From Phormidesmis priestleyi Ana (GTDB taxonomy: Bacteria; Cyanobacteriota; Cyanobacteriia; Phormidesmidales; Phormidesmidaceae), in NCBI GenBank assembly GCA_001314865.1, contig LJZR01000005.1, positions 62,001 to 126,000 on the forward strand: a stretch of 64,000 bases of DNA. Direction: 5' to 3'. The translations under genes and the position numbers were made by a program. Shown here in pieces: positions 20,260-31,400 of this stretch. The notes under the pieces are model-generated. The model ran no database searches. It had not been told where the DNA came from and saw only the letters and a program-made list of their open reading frames with translations. Every line of letters begins with the position of its first letter. The stretch's first letter is position 1.

Positions 20260-23200
20260 ATTTTATGAATTCCAGCAACACTCATGATTTGCCAAACCTC
20301 ACGGTTGAACAAAAGCGCGAATTGCTCGCCCAACTCATGCAGCGCAAAAATCGGCAGCCAGTATCTGCGGCTAGTTTAGCACCGCTCTCTTTTGCCCAGC
20401 AGCGACTCTGGTTTATCAATCAACTTCAGCCAGAAGAAACGGTTTACACCATTCCAGCCGCGCTACGTCTGCAAGGAGACTTAAGCATAAATATTCTAAA
20501 ACGCTGCCTAAATACCATCGTGGCGCGTCATGAAATATTGCGAACTCAGTTTGTCGCAGGAGAGAATGCGCCTGTGCAAAAGGTCTTGCCTCAGCTAGAG
20601 ATTCAGCTACCCGTGATTGAATTAGCGCCTTCAGAAACCGCTTTTCAAAATCTGGGCGCTTTTGTTCGTCCTCATTTACAGGCGCTCGTTGCCCAACCCT
20701 TTGATTTGGAGATCGGGCCACTACTGCGTTGCCAACTTTTTAAGCTCACCGCCAATGACCATATTTTGGCAGTGACTATTCATCACATTATTGCGGACTA
20801 CTGGTCACTCACACTCTTAATGAAAGAGATTGCGATGCTTTACCCCGCCTTCGCTAGTCACCGGCCTTTGCCTTTGCCAGAGCTGGCTATTCAATATGGT
20901 GACTATGCCGTATGGCAGCGTGATCAATCGTCTGAGTCTCAAAGAAAGTTGCAGCTTGAATATTGGCAGCAGCAGCTGGCTGCACCACCAGCCCTACTTC
21001 AGCTACCAACAGATTTTTCTCGCCCTGCGGTGCAAAGTTTTCGGGGCGCACGGCATGGCTTCACACTTTCTCCAACGCTCTCAGTTGCTTTGAGCCAGCT
21101 AGCACAACAATCACAGGCCACCCTGTTTATGCTGTTGCTCGCGGCCTTTCAAGTGCTGCTGTATCGCTACTCAGGGCAGACAGATATTTTGGTGGGGTCT
21201 ACGGTGAGTAATCGCGATCGCGCTGAAACTAAAGATCTCATTGGTCTCTTTGTAAACAATCTCGTTTTTCGGGCTCAGATCACCCCAACGCAACCCTTTA
21301 ATCAATTTCTGCAACAGGTTAAAACAACCGCTCTTGCCGCGTATTCTCATAAGGATGTGCCCTTTGAGCAAGTCGTTGACGCCCTCAAAATTGAGCGGCA
21401 GCTCAGTTACAATGCGCTGTTCCAGACGATGTTTATTCTCCATAACACGCCGACAGCCAATGTCACCCTGCCTGATTTAACTATTACGCCATTAAACCTA
21501 GAAAACAGTGCTGCTCGTTTCGACATCAGCTTGGATATGTACGAGAACAAAGCAGGCTTAACCGGCGTATTCGAATACAACACTGATTTGTTCAAAGCCA
21601 GCACGCTTGAGCGGCTAGCCACCCACTTTGAAACCTTGCTCACTGGCATTGTGACTCATCCTGCCTCGCCTGTAGGCGCTTTGCCCTTGCTCACCAACAC
21701 AGAACTCACCGACTTACAAACCTGGAATCGCACCGCCGTTGACATTCCTCAGCTATGCGCCCACCAGCTGATAGAAGCGCAAGTCGCAAAAACGCCAGCT
21801 GCGATCGCCCTTTCAACCGGCCCGATTCTAGCCGATCCGGAGCGTGATCAAGTTTTTGCGCCCGGCCAGTCATGCACTTACCAACAGTCATGCACTTACC
21901 AGCGGCTCAACCAACGGGCCAACCAGCTCGCCCATTATCTCGTCCACCGAGGCATGAAGCCCGGTAGCCGCATCGCACTTGCCATCAACCGTTCAGCCGA
22001 TCTGGTGATTGCCATACTCGCAGTGCTAAAACTGGGCGGCACCTATATTCCCCTCGATCCCACCCATCCGGCAGTGCGCTTACAGCATATCCTACAAGAT
22101 TCAGAAGCGGATCTTGTTTTAGTTTCAGAGGTCTCCTTAAATCACCTCATTTCAAATTCGCACTTTTCTGTTCTGGATATTAAAGTTCATACCCAAGAAA
22201 TTGATCAACAATCAGCTGAAAATTTATCTGTTTCAGTGGATTCTAACCATCTCGCTTATATCATTTATACCAGCGGTAGCACTGGCAAACCCAAAGGCGT
22301 TCCGATTGGTCACCGCAGCCTTGTCAATTTACTCAGCGCGATGACTAAGGCACCAGGCGTCAGTTCAAAAGATGCCTTTTTAGCGGTGACGACTGTTGCT
22401 TTTGATATTGCTACATTGGAATTGTTGTTACCGCTGACGGTAGGCGCAAAACTGGCGATCGCCAGCGCTGAAACCGTCTGTGATAGCGATCGCCTAATCG
22501 CCCAGCTAGAACGCGACCATATCACTGTCATGCAAGCGACTCCAGCTACCTGGCGCATGCTCCTAAATGGGGGCTGGCAAGGCTCCTCTACACTTAAAAT
22601 CCTCTGCGGCGGCGAAGCGCTTGATTCTCCTCTCGCTCAGCAGCTATTGCCCCGATGTCGCGAACTGTGGAACCTATACGGCCCCACCGAAACCACGATT
22701 TGGTCTAGCGCTATCTGCCTGACTGCGAGCCTGTTGGCTGAAGGCTTTGTGCCAATTGGTGGGCCCATTGACAACACCGAATTTCACATTTTAGATCAGC
22801 AGCAACAACCTGTTCCGGTGGGCGTTCCGGGCGAGCTGTATATCGCTGGTGCTGGCGTCGCTGATGGGTATCTCAATAGGCCAAAATTAACTCAAGAACG
22901 GTTTGTAACGTCTTTGCCGGATCAGCGCATCCTTTACAAAACGGGTGACCTCACCCGCCGCCACCCCAACGGTACGCTTGAATATTTAGGTCGGCTCGAC
23001 CATCAAATAAAGCTGCGCGGATTTCGGATTGAGCTAGGCGAAATAGAAGCCGTCCTCAACTGTCATCCGAATATTGATCAGTCGCTTGTGATGCTGCGCT
23101 CGGGCCATAGCAGCGAATCGCAACTGGTGGCCTATTGCAAATATTGCAAAGTATGGCCCCATGTCGAGTCAGTCGATTATGCATCCACGCTTCGATCTCA

Positions 23201-26200
23201 TCTCAGCCAGCAGCTGCCTGCCTACATGCTGCCAACGGCTTATGTGTTGCTAACAGATTTCCCCCTTACTCCCAACGGCAAAATTGATCGCAAGGCGCTG
23301 CCTGTTCCCGAAATAAGCACCCCTACAACCCACTCCAGTTTACAAACGCCAACCGAACAGAAACTGGCCAGCATCTGGGCTGAAACCCTTAATCTATCAA
23401 CGGTTAATGCTACTGACCATTTCTTTGAAATAGGCGGTCACTCGTTACTCGCCACGCGAGTTGTGGCTCGGTTAAAGTCGGTTTTCGGTGTGACTGTTCC
23501 CTTGCGATCGCTATTCGAGCATCCCACGCTCTCTGATTTTGCGGCCACTGTGGACACTGCCGTAGATGCCAAGATTCAATGTACCAACACAGCCTGTGCG
23601 CCGATTGGGAGCGAGATCAAAAGCAAGATTAAAAGCGAGATTCAAAGCATTAATCGCGAAGATTTTCTGCCACTCTCCTACGCTCAACAGCGCCAATGGG
23701 TGCTAGCCCAACTAGAGCCCGACAATCCTTTTTACAACATTGCTGCGGCGATACGCATTGAGGGAGACTTTTCGCTTTCTATACTCCAAGAAACGCTGAC
23801 CTCTCTATGTCAACGTCACGAGGCGCTACGGACAGTGTTTATCTCGGTTGGGGGGGAAGCCCATCTAAAGATATTGCAGACGGTGACGCCAAGCATTTCA
23901 TATGTCAAAAATCTAGAAAGCACAGATCTAGAAAGTGTAGATCTAGAAAGCGCAGATCTAGAGAATTCACGCTTTGATCAGTTGATACAAGAGAGATTAG
24001 TCGCTGAAGCACGAACTGTTTTTGATCTAAAAATAGCCCCTCTCATGCGGGTTACAGTCATTCGCATAGATGAACAAACCCATATTATTTCCTTAGTGCT
24101 GCATCACATCATTGCCGACGCTGAATCTATGGGGTTGTTAATGCGAGAAATAATTGAGGGCTATCATCAAATTCAGCTGAAGACACCTGTTGAGCTTTCG
24201 CCCTTACCTGTGCAATATGTAGATTATGCCGCATGGCAGCAAAATATAGAACAAAATTTAGATATTTCACAGCAGCTCAGCTACTGGCAGCAACAGCTCG
24301 CAAATGTCCCTGAATTGCTATCTTTACCGACCGACTATCCTCGCCCTGCAACCCAACAGTTTGAAGGCGATAGCTATCGCTTTCAACTCACAATTGCACA
24401 GACATCTGCCATAAAACAGCTGAGTCAGCGGCATAACGCCACTGTATTTATGACCTTAATAGCTGCTTTTCAGAGTTTGCTGCATCGCTACAGTGGCGCA
24501 GAGGATTTGGTGGTGGGTACGCCTGTCTCGAATCGACCACGGGCGCTGCTAGAAGGGGTTTTGGGCATGTTTGTCAACACGCTCGTATTTCGGGGTGATT
24601 TTTCTGAAGAGATGTCTTTTGCAGCGCTACTGCAGCAAACTCGGGCGATAGCATTGGCGGCCTATGCCCATCAGGATGTGCCCTTTGAGCAGGTCATTGA
24701 GGCGCTGAATGTGCCGCGTAACTGGAGCCATTCGCCCTTGTTTCAGGCGATGTTTGTGTGGCAAGCGGCTAAACCCGAAACGGCGATCGCACCCAAAAAT
24801 CTCATCAAAAATCTCACATGGACGCCTATCGTCATAGAAAACAATACTGCTAAAGTTGATATCACGCTCTCAATGGCAGAAGAAAAAACAAAGGATGGCG
24901 AGCGGATCAGCGGTAAGTTTGAATATCGTAAAGATCTCTTTAAGCCTGGCACCATTGAGGCGATCGCAGATGCCTTCTGTACGTTACTAGACTCAATTAT
25001 TCAAAATCCAGAACAGCTCATTACCCAACTACCGATGGTGAGCCAGAAACAATTTCAGCAGTTGCAACAGTGGAACAATACGGCTCGTCAATATCCGACA
25101 GGGCTGTGTCTGCATCAGCTATTTGAAGCACAGGCGGCGCGATCGCCCCAAGCGCCCGCACTGATTACCGAAACTGAAACAATCTCTTATCAAGTGCTTA
25201 ACGCGCGCGCTAACCAACTTGCCCGCCAGCTTCAGTCCTTAGGCGTTGGGCCTGAGGGCCGTGTGGGCATTTGCTTAGATCGCAGCGCCAACCTTATCAT
25301 CGCTATTCTCGCTACACTCAAAGCAGGCAGCGCGTATGTTCCCCTCGATCCAACCTATCCAGCCAGCCGACTCGCATATATTCTCGAAGACGCTCAAACC
25401 GCTGTGGTCATTACTCAGCTGGCGTATAAAGAGATTGTCGCCTCAGCACCTCAGATGGTGATTCTCAATTCTCAGCAGCCGTGTTTGAGTCAACCTTTGC
25501 CGATAGAAGACTCACCTGTTTGTAGCCCCATCCACCCTGGCAACCTAGCCTACATTATTTACACTAGCGGCAGCACAGGCAATCCCAAAGGGGTGGCGAT
25601 CGAGCATCGTAGTCCGGTAGCCTTAGTTCAGTGGGCAAATGAAGTTTTCTCGCCCACCCAGCTAGCTGGCGTTTTAGCCGCTACGTCAATCTGTTTTGAT
25701 TTGTCCATTTTTGAGATATTTGTGCCCTTAAGCGCAGGTGGCAGCGTTATTTTGGCAGAAAACGTTTTACAGCTGCCGGATTTAGCAGCGGCTGATCAGG
25801 TTACGCTGATCAATACGGTACCTACCGCGATCTCTCAGCTCGTGCGGATCAACGGCATCCCTCATAGCGTTTCTACTATTGCCCTCGCCGGAGAACCCGT
25901 TCCCTCTGCACTGGTGCAGCAGCTCTATGCCTTCAGCTCCGTTCAACAAGTCTTTAATCTCTACGGCCCTTCTGAAGACACCACCTATTCCACCTTCGCT
26001 CTCCTCTCCCCCGACGAAGCGACCGTTCCCATCGGTAGACCTATCAGCAACACCCAAGCTTATGTTCTAGACCCACAGCAAAAAACCGTTCCCCTTGGTA
26101 TGCCAGGAGAACTCTATTTAGCAGGAGATGGCCTAGCGCGCGGCTATTGGAACCAATCGGCACTCACTAAGGCTCGATTTATTTCCAAATTAATGCCTGA

Positions 26201-28499
26201 ATTAATGCCTGAATTAATGCCTGAATTAATGCACATGAGCCTCGACCTAGATCCAACCCAGCCAACGCGCTTCTACAAAACTGGCGATCTCGTCCGTCAG
26301 CGCTCAGACGGGCAGCTTGAGTTTCTGGGACGAATCGACAATCAAGTTAAAATTAGAGGATTTCGGATAGAACTCGGTGAAATAGAATCTGTTCTACTAC
26401 GGCATTCACAAGTCGCCCAGGCTGCAGTCACCACCTGGAAAGATACTCAGGACAATCAACGATTAGTCGCCTATGTGGTCTTTGTTGGCACAGCTGACAA
26501 AGAAGCTTTTGGCAGGGCGCTACCGACAGTCTCAACCGCTTATAAAGAGATGCGATCGCACCTCCAAAAAACGCTCCCTGCTTATATGCTTCCTGCCATT
26601 ATTGTCTCTCTTGAAGCGCTGCCCCTTCTCCCTAACGGCAAAATAAACCGTAAAGCACTCCCCGAGCCCTTATTGGAGACAATGAGTGAGCCAGCACTCC
26701 ATCTAAACACCAATCCAAATACTAAGCTAAACACTACTTCAAACGAATCACTGCTTACCCTCAGCGAGCAAGCGTTGGTCAAGATTTGGCAAGCCTTGCT
26801 GGGCCAACCGGTAGGCATTTATGACAACTTTTTTGAGCTTGGTGGAGACTCTATTCTGGCAATTCAGGCGATCGCCCAAGCCCAAACATTAGGACTTCAC
26901 TTCTCCCCCCGAGATCTCTTTCAATATCCTACTATCGCTCAGCTAGCCACAGTCGAGAATCTGGGTGCTACAGTGACGTCTGCACCCTTAGCAACAACCG
27001 CTCAGCAAACGCCCATCACTGGTCAAATACCGCTAACACCCATTCAGCATTGGTTCTTCAGCCAAAGTCTAACGCAGCCTCATCATTGGAATCAGACTGT
27101 TTTACTCACTGTAAAACAGGAACTACAGCCTGATATTTTAAAACAGGCGCTACGGCAACTAATGCATCACCACGATGCCCTGCGAGCCACTTTTAAGAAC
27201 ACACCACAGGGCTGGGTACAACAATACCAGCCGCCATCTGAACATGTCCCTCTCAAAACGATCACAACATCTATAGAAGGTTCCCCACAGGATGCTGCTC
27301 GTTTTATCACAACTGAGGCCAATTTTGCACAACGCACATTTAGCCTGACCGCTGGCCCGTTGTTACAAGTCATTTACTACGATTTGCAAACCGCAACAGG
27401 GCCAGAGCGGCGGCTATTAATCATCTGTCATCACTTGATTATAGATGGTGTCTCCTGGCGAATTTTATTGAGTGACTTACAGATGCTGTATCAAAAAGCG
27501 GCTACTCAAGCACAATCGGACGGTTTGGTGCTACCGCCAAAAACAATCGTTTGTTCACAATGGACTCGCCAACTAGCAGGCACTGATTTCACGTCAGAGC
27601 TTGACTATTGGGAGAATATTGCTGTTGCAAAGGTTCCACCCATTCCTCAAGATTTTGTTGAGGGACACAACCTCATGGGCACCGCAAAAACGGTCTCTAT
27701 ATCCCTCTCGCCAGCAGAAACACAAAAACTAATTCAAGACCTTCCTAAAGCCTATAGCGCCCGGATTGACGATATTCTTTTAACAGCGCTGCTGTTGACA
27801 TTTGTGCCTGTCTTAAAATCCCAGGCAGAATCTCAATTGGAATCTCAATTGGAATCTCACGCAGAGTCCCAGAGAGTGCAAACATCACCCTCTTTACGGC
27901 TTTCTCTTGAAGGTCATGGGCGATCAGAAGGCACTGATCTCTCACGTACGGTAGGCTGGCTGACCACGCTTTATCCAGTACTGCTCACTTTGCCCGAATC
28001 GACAGACCTTGGGGCAGCCATTAAAGCGGTTAAGGAAGCACTACGTAGCATTCCCAATGGGGGACTCGGTTATGGCGTACTGCGGTATTTACAGCCTGCA
28101 ACCTCAAAAAATCACTGCCTAGAAACAGACACGCCTATCCGGTTTAACTATTTAGGTCAAACTGAGCAGCTCTTCACAGAGTCAGCATGGTTAACTCCTG
28201 CAAACGAATCTACTGGAGCCTCTCGAAGTCCTGACGATAGGCGAGATGTGCTGATAGAAATCAATGCTGTTGTGAGTAAACATCAGCTCACGCTGCATTG
28301 GACTTACAGTCCGTCGCTGCATCAAGAAGAGACGGTGATCCACTGGGCCAAAACCTATCTCACGGAACTCAAGCGGCTGATTGAGTATTGCCTATCGACA
28401 AAAACTGATAGTGGCTACAGTCCTACCGATTTTCCTCAAATGGCGATAGATCAAGACGAGCTAGACGAGCTATTAGCCAATTTGGGAGGCGACGCATGA
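20256..28499 (+). CDS. Bimodular NRPS C-A(Gly)-PCP-C-A(Ala)-PCP-E
   Basis: A 2747-residue protein; ATGA overlap with AGGAGG at 20243-20248. Module 1: condensation domain with HHIIADYWS, adenylation (A3 YTSGSTGKPKG near 670; code D-I-L-Q-L-G-L-I-W-K, a glycine code), carrier (GGHSLLA near 1061). Module 2: condensation domain from about 1138 with HHIIADAES, adenylation (A3 near 1768; code D-L-F-N-A-A-L-T-Y-K, alanine-like and differing at one position from the alanine code in the preceding gene), carrier (GGDSILA near 2195), epimerisation domain (PLTPIQHWFF near 2260, HHLIIDGVSWRIL near 2392). Expected contribution: Gly then D-Ala. Both condensation motifs lack the usual DG glycine. At least five in-frame tandem repeats interrupt it. 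The C-terminus ends in a short acidic helical segment. Confidence 0.95.
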   Translation: MNFMNSSNTHDLPNLTVEQKRELLAQLMQRKNRQPVSAASLAPLSFAQQRLWFINQLQPEETVYTIPAALRLQGDLSINILKRCLNTIVARHEILRTQFVAGENAPVQKVLPQLEIQLPVIELAPSETAFQNLGAFVRPHLQALVAQPFDLEIGPLLRCQLFKLTANDHILAVTIHHIIADYWSLTLLMKEIAMLYPAFASHRPLPLPELAIQYGDYAVWQRDQSSESQRKLQLEYWQQQLAAPPALLQLPTDFSRPAVQSFRGARHGFTLSPTLSVALSQLAQQSQATLFMLLLAAFQVLLYRYSGQTDILVGSTVSNRDRAETKDLIGLFVNNLVFRAQITPTQPFNQFLQQVKTTALAAYSHKDVPFEQVVDALKIERQLSYNALFQTMFILHNTPTANVTLPDLTITPLNLENSAARFDISLDMYENKAGLTGVFEYNTDLFKASTLERLATHFETLLTGIVTHPASPVGALPLLTNTELTDLQTWNRTAVDIPQLCAHQLIEAQVAKTPAAIALSTGPILADPERDQVFAPGQSCTYQQSCTYQRLNQRANQLAHYLVHRGMKPGSRIALAINRSADLVIAILAVLKLGGTYIPLDPTHPAVRLQHILQDSEADLVLVSEVSLNHLISNSHFSVLDIKVHTQEIDQQSAENLSVSVDSNHLAYIIYTSGSTGKPKGVPIGHRSLVNLLSAMTKAPGVSSKDAFLAVTTVAFDIATLELLLPLTVGAKLAIASAETVCDSDRLIAQLERDHITVMQATPATWRMLLNGGWQGSSTLKILCGGEALDSPLAQQLLPRCRELWNLYGPTETTIWSSAICLTASLLAEGFVPIGGPIDNTEFHILDQQQQPVPVGVPGELYIAGAGVADGYLNRPKLTQERFVTSLPDQRILYKTGDLTRRHPNGTLEYLGRLDHQIKLRGFRIELGEIEAVLNCHPNIDQSLVMLRSGHSSESQLVAYCKYCKVWPHVESVDYASTLRSHLSQQLPAYMLPTAYVLLTDFPLTPNGKIDRKALPVPEISTPTTHSSLQTPTEQKLASIWAETLNLSTVNATDHFFEIGGHSLLATRVVARLKSVFGVTVPLRSLFEHPTLSDFAATVDTAVDAKIQCTNTACAPIGSEIKSKIKSEIQSINREDFLPLSYAQQRQWVLAQLEPDNPFYNIAAAIRIEGDFSLSILQETLTSLCQRHEALRTVFISVGGEAHLKILQTVTPSISYVKNLESTDLESVDLESADLENSRFDQLIQERLVAEARTVFDLKIAPLMRVTVIRIDEQTHIISLVLHHIIADAESMGLLMREIIEGYHQIQLKTPVELSPLPVQYVDYAAWQQNIEQNLDISQQLSYWQQQLANVPELLSLPTDYPRPATQQFEGDSYRFQLTIAQTSAIKQLSQRHNATVFMTLIAAFQSLLHRYSGAEDLVVGTPVSNRPRALLEGVLGMFVNTLVFRGDFSEEMSFAALLQQTRAIALAAYAHQDVPFEQVIEALNVPRNWSHSPLFQAMFVWQAAKPETAIAPKNLIKNLTWTPIVIENNTAKVDITLSMAEEKTKDGERISGKFEYRKDLFKPGTIEAIADAFCTLLDSIIQNPEQLITQLPMVSQKQFQQLQQWNNTARQYPTGLCLHQLFEAQAARSPQAPALITETETISYQVLNARANQLARQLQSLGVGPEGRVGICLDRSANLIIAILATLKAGSAYVPLDPTYPASRLAYILEDAQTAVVITQLAYKEIVASAPQMVILNSQQPCLSQPLPIEDSPVCSPIHPGNLAYIIYTSGSTGNPKGVAIEHRSPVALVQWANEVFSPTQLAGVLAATSICFDLSIFEIFVPLSAGGSVILAENVLQLPDLAAADQVTLINTVPTAISQLVRINGIPHSVSTIALAGEPVPSALVQQLYAFSSVQQVFNLYGPSEDTTYSTFALLSPDEATVPIGRPISNTQAYVLDPQQKTVPLGMPGELYLAGDGLARGYWNQSALTKARFISKLMPELMPELMPELMHMSLDLDPTQPTRFYKTGDLVRQRSDGQLEFLGRIDNQVKIRGFRIELGEIESVLLRHSQVAQAAVTTWKDTQDNQRLVAYVVFVGTADKEAFGRALPTVSTAYKEMRSHLQKTLPAYMLPAIIVSLEALPLLPNGKINRKALPEPLLETMSEPALHLNTNPNTKLNTTSNESLLTLSEQALVKIWQALLGQPVGIYDNFFELGGDSILAIQAIAQAQTLGLHFSPRDLFQYPTIAQLATVENLGATVTSAPLATTAQQTPITGQIPLTPIQHWFFSQSLTQPHHWNQTVLLTVKQELQPDILKQALRQLMHHHDALRATFKNTPQGWVQQYQPPSEHVPLKTITTSIEGSPQDAARFITTEANFAQRTFSLTAGPLLQVIYYDLQTATGPERRLLIICHHLIIDGVSWRILLSDLQMLYQKAATQAQSDGLVLPPKTIVCSQWTRQLAGTDFTSELDYWENIAVAKVPPIPQDFVEGHNLMGTAKTVSISLSPAETQKLIQDLPKAYSARIDDILLTALLLTFVPVLKSQAESQLESQLESHAESQRVQTSPSLRLSLEGHGRSEGTDLSRTVGWLTTLYPVLLTLPESTDLGAAIKAVKEALRSIPNGGLGYGVLRYLQPATSKNHCLETDTPIRFNYLGQTEQLFTESAWLTPANESTGASRSPDDRRDVLIEINAVVSKHQLTLHWTYSPSLHQEETVIHWAKTYLTELKRLIEYCLSTKTDSGYSPTDFPQMAIDQDELDELLANLGGDA
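21867..21902 (+). repeat. 18-bp direct duplication inside an adenylation motif
   Basis: Two copies of cagtcatgcacttaccaa duplicate the residues SCTYQQ directly before RLNQRANQLA, a conserved N-terminal adenylation segment. The duplication is in frame. Confidence 0.92.
23610..23645 (+). repeat. 12-bp tandem repeat, 3 copies, PCP-C linker
   Basis: Units of agcgagatcaaa encode Ser-Glu/Lys-Ile-Lys repeats in the linker between the first carrier protein and the second condensation domain. Confidence 0.9.
23910..23969 (+). repeat. 15-bp tandem repeat, 4 copies
   Basis: Units of gatctagaaagcaca encode Asp-Leu-Glu-Ser-Thr/Val/Ala repeats in the N-terminal subdomain of the second condensation domain. 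Confidence 0.93.
26190..26237 (+). repeat. 12-bp tandem repeat, 4 copies
   Basis: Units of ttaatgcctgaa encode Leu-Met-Pro-Glu repeats in the adenylation domain, in the loop before the YKTGD motif. Confidence 0.93.
27828..27863 (+). repeat. 12-bp tandem repeat, 3 copies, in epimerase
   Basis: Units of gaatctcaattg encode Glu-Ser-Gln-Leu repeats in the epimerisation domain. Confidence 0.92.
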
Positions 28500-31400
28500 T
28501 GAATACTGAAATGACAACGACAAAAGACTCAATTGCGCAGCAATCAAAGCGCCATAGCATTGAAAATATGTATCCGCTCTCTCCAATGCAGGAGGGATTG
28601 TTGTTTCATACGCTACTTTCACCAAGCGGAGGGGCCTATGTCCCTCAAATTGTGTTGACCTTTACGAGTCAATCAGGGCATGAAATGGATGGGCAGCGAT
28701 TAAAGCAGGCCTGGCAAGATGCTGTCAGCCGTCATAGTATTCTGCGTACGGCATTTTATTGGGAACAGAGGGAGCAGCCTTTTCAGATTGTGTATCACCA
28801 GAGCGTAATCAGCTGGGAAAAAATTTGGATAGAACAAGATTGGCGATCGCTATCAGAAAAAGAACAGTTGGCCAAGCTCAATATTTTGCTGGTATGTAAC
28901 CGCACCGAGCCGTTTGAACTGAATAAACCGGGCCTTATGCGGCTCATTTGGGTGAAGGGTGGATGCGATCGCTACTACCTCATTTGGTGCTATCACCACC
29001 TCATTCTAGATGGTTGGTCAGCGAGCAGGCTCTTACAAGAAGTTTTTCAACAATATTTTGTGCTGTTGGGCAAGCTGCCGCCTACGCCGAGGCCCACCGG
29101 TCATGCCTATGGCGATTATATCGCTTGGATAGGAAAACAAGATGTCAACGCCGCCCAAGCCTTTTGGCAAACCTATTTTCAGGCGTGGGAAGGCCCTATC
29201 TCCTTGCCGATTTTGAAAACAGCGGTTCAGCCGTCAGAGCAAGCTGTTCAGTCGTCTGTTAAATTCTCTGTCCAGTCATCTGCCCAGTCATCCGTTCAAT
29301 CATCTGTTCAGTTTGCACAGCAGCAGCGTCCCCTCTCGCCTCAAGCTACTCAAAAGCTCAAGGCATTTGCTAAAACTCATAAAATCACGCTAAATACAGT
29401 TATTCAGGCTGCACTGGGGCTGTTACTGAGTCGCTACTGTGATACCCCAGATGTTGTCTTTGGGGCGACCTGTGCGGGGCGGCCAACTGAGTTGGCAGGT
29501 GTGCTCTCTATGGTAGGACTGTTTATGAATACCCTCCCTGTGCGCGTCCAAACAGACCCTACCGTAACCGTTCGTGAGTGGTTGCAAAAACTCAGCGCTC
29601 AGCAAGCTGCTACAACAGGCTATGAGTATATTTCTTTGCGTGAGCTGCAAGCCTGGGTAAATAAGGGGCAGAGCCTTTTTGATTGCCTACTTGTATTTGA
29701 AAACTATCCGGCTTCAGCCGAAATGTTTCAAGGTCAAACAGATCTTCAGCTTGAGCATATTCAGTTTGATGAATGGACTCATTTTCCTTTGACCCTTCTC
29801 GTTTCAGGTGTAGAACAGCTTACCTTTACGGCCAAGTATCGCTGCGATCAACTCGATGCCGAATCGATCAACCGCTTATTAGGCCATCTCAATAATGTGA
29901 TAACGGTTCTACTCAAGCGACCAGAAGAACCATTAAAAAATATCTCTGTTTTGTGCTCAGCTGAGAAAAAACAGATTTCTGCTTGGAATAAAACGGATGT
30001 AGCGACCTATCCGCTTGATCAAACACTGCCCGATTTATTTGAGGCACAAGTTGAAAAAACACCAGATGCGATCGCGCTCATTTTCAAAACGCAAACTCTC
30101 ACCTACGAAGCACTCAACGCTAAAGCCAATCAACTTGCCCATCACCTACAGCGTAAGGGTATCGGCGCAGAACAGCGCGTTGCCGTGCATCTCGACCGCT
30201 CGTTAGAAATGGTGATCGCACTTTTTGCCATCCTCAAAACAGGAGCCGCCTATGTACCGCTAGATCCTAGCTATCCCAAAGACCGACTGGAATACATGCT
30301 TAGCGACGCGGATGTATCTGCTGTTCTCAACAATCATATCTTAGCAGGCACAGGGCAGTCTACCACAAACCCTCAGCGAACGCTCCAACCCGACAACAGC
30401 GCTTATGTCATTTACACCTCCGGCTCCACAGGCAAGCCCAAGGGCGTTATCAACACCCACCGAGGCTTAGTTAATCGCCTGTGCTGGATGCAACAAACCT
30501 ATGGTCTCACGACAGAACAGCGCGTTCTCCACAAAACTCCGCTCAGTTTCGATGTTTCTGTGTGGGAAATCTTTTGGCCTCTGCTGAATGGCGCGACTCT
30601 CGTTATCGCCGAACCCAATGGCCATAAAGACAACGCCTATTTAGCCGATCTCATTCAAACTCAACAAATTTCAATTCTTCACTTTGTCCCTAGCATGTTA
30701 GCGGCATTCCTAGAAATACCCAAAACAAACGATTTCAAGGCTCTTCAGCATATCATCTGTAGCGGAGAAGCACTGCCAAAGTCTCTAGCGCAAGCGTTTT
30801 TTCAACAATTCCCCCATGTGTCTCTTTATAACCTCTACGGCCCCACCGAAGCCGCCATTGATGTGACCTTTTGGCATTGTCAATCTCAGCAGGCTTTAAC
30901 ATCACATCCCACTGTTCCTATTGGTCGTCCTATTGCCAACACCCAAATCCACCTATTAGATAGTCACCTCCATCCTGTCCCCATCGGCATTCCTGGCGAA
31001 ATCTACATCGGCGGTATCGGCGTAGCCCGTGGCTATCACAATCGCCCAGTGCTTACCGCAGCGCGCTTTATTGAAGTCAACAATATTACAACAGAACATA
31101 TAAAGGAATCTACCGGAGAATCTACAGAAAACTATTCATTGCGGTTATACAAGAGCGGCGACTTGGCACGCTATCGCGCTGACGGCACCCTTGAATACTT
31201 GGGCCGACAAGATGGCCAAGTAAAACTGCGAGGCGTCCGTATTGAGCTAGGTGAAATTGAAGCGGCGCTATGCGAACATGCGGCCATTCGCCAGGCTGTC
31301 GTCGTTTTATATCAGCACTTTAAAGATGAAATGCTGGTTGCCTATATTGTCAAAGAGAAAGCGGAAAAGATAAGGACGGAAGAGATAAAGGCAGAAGCGG

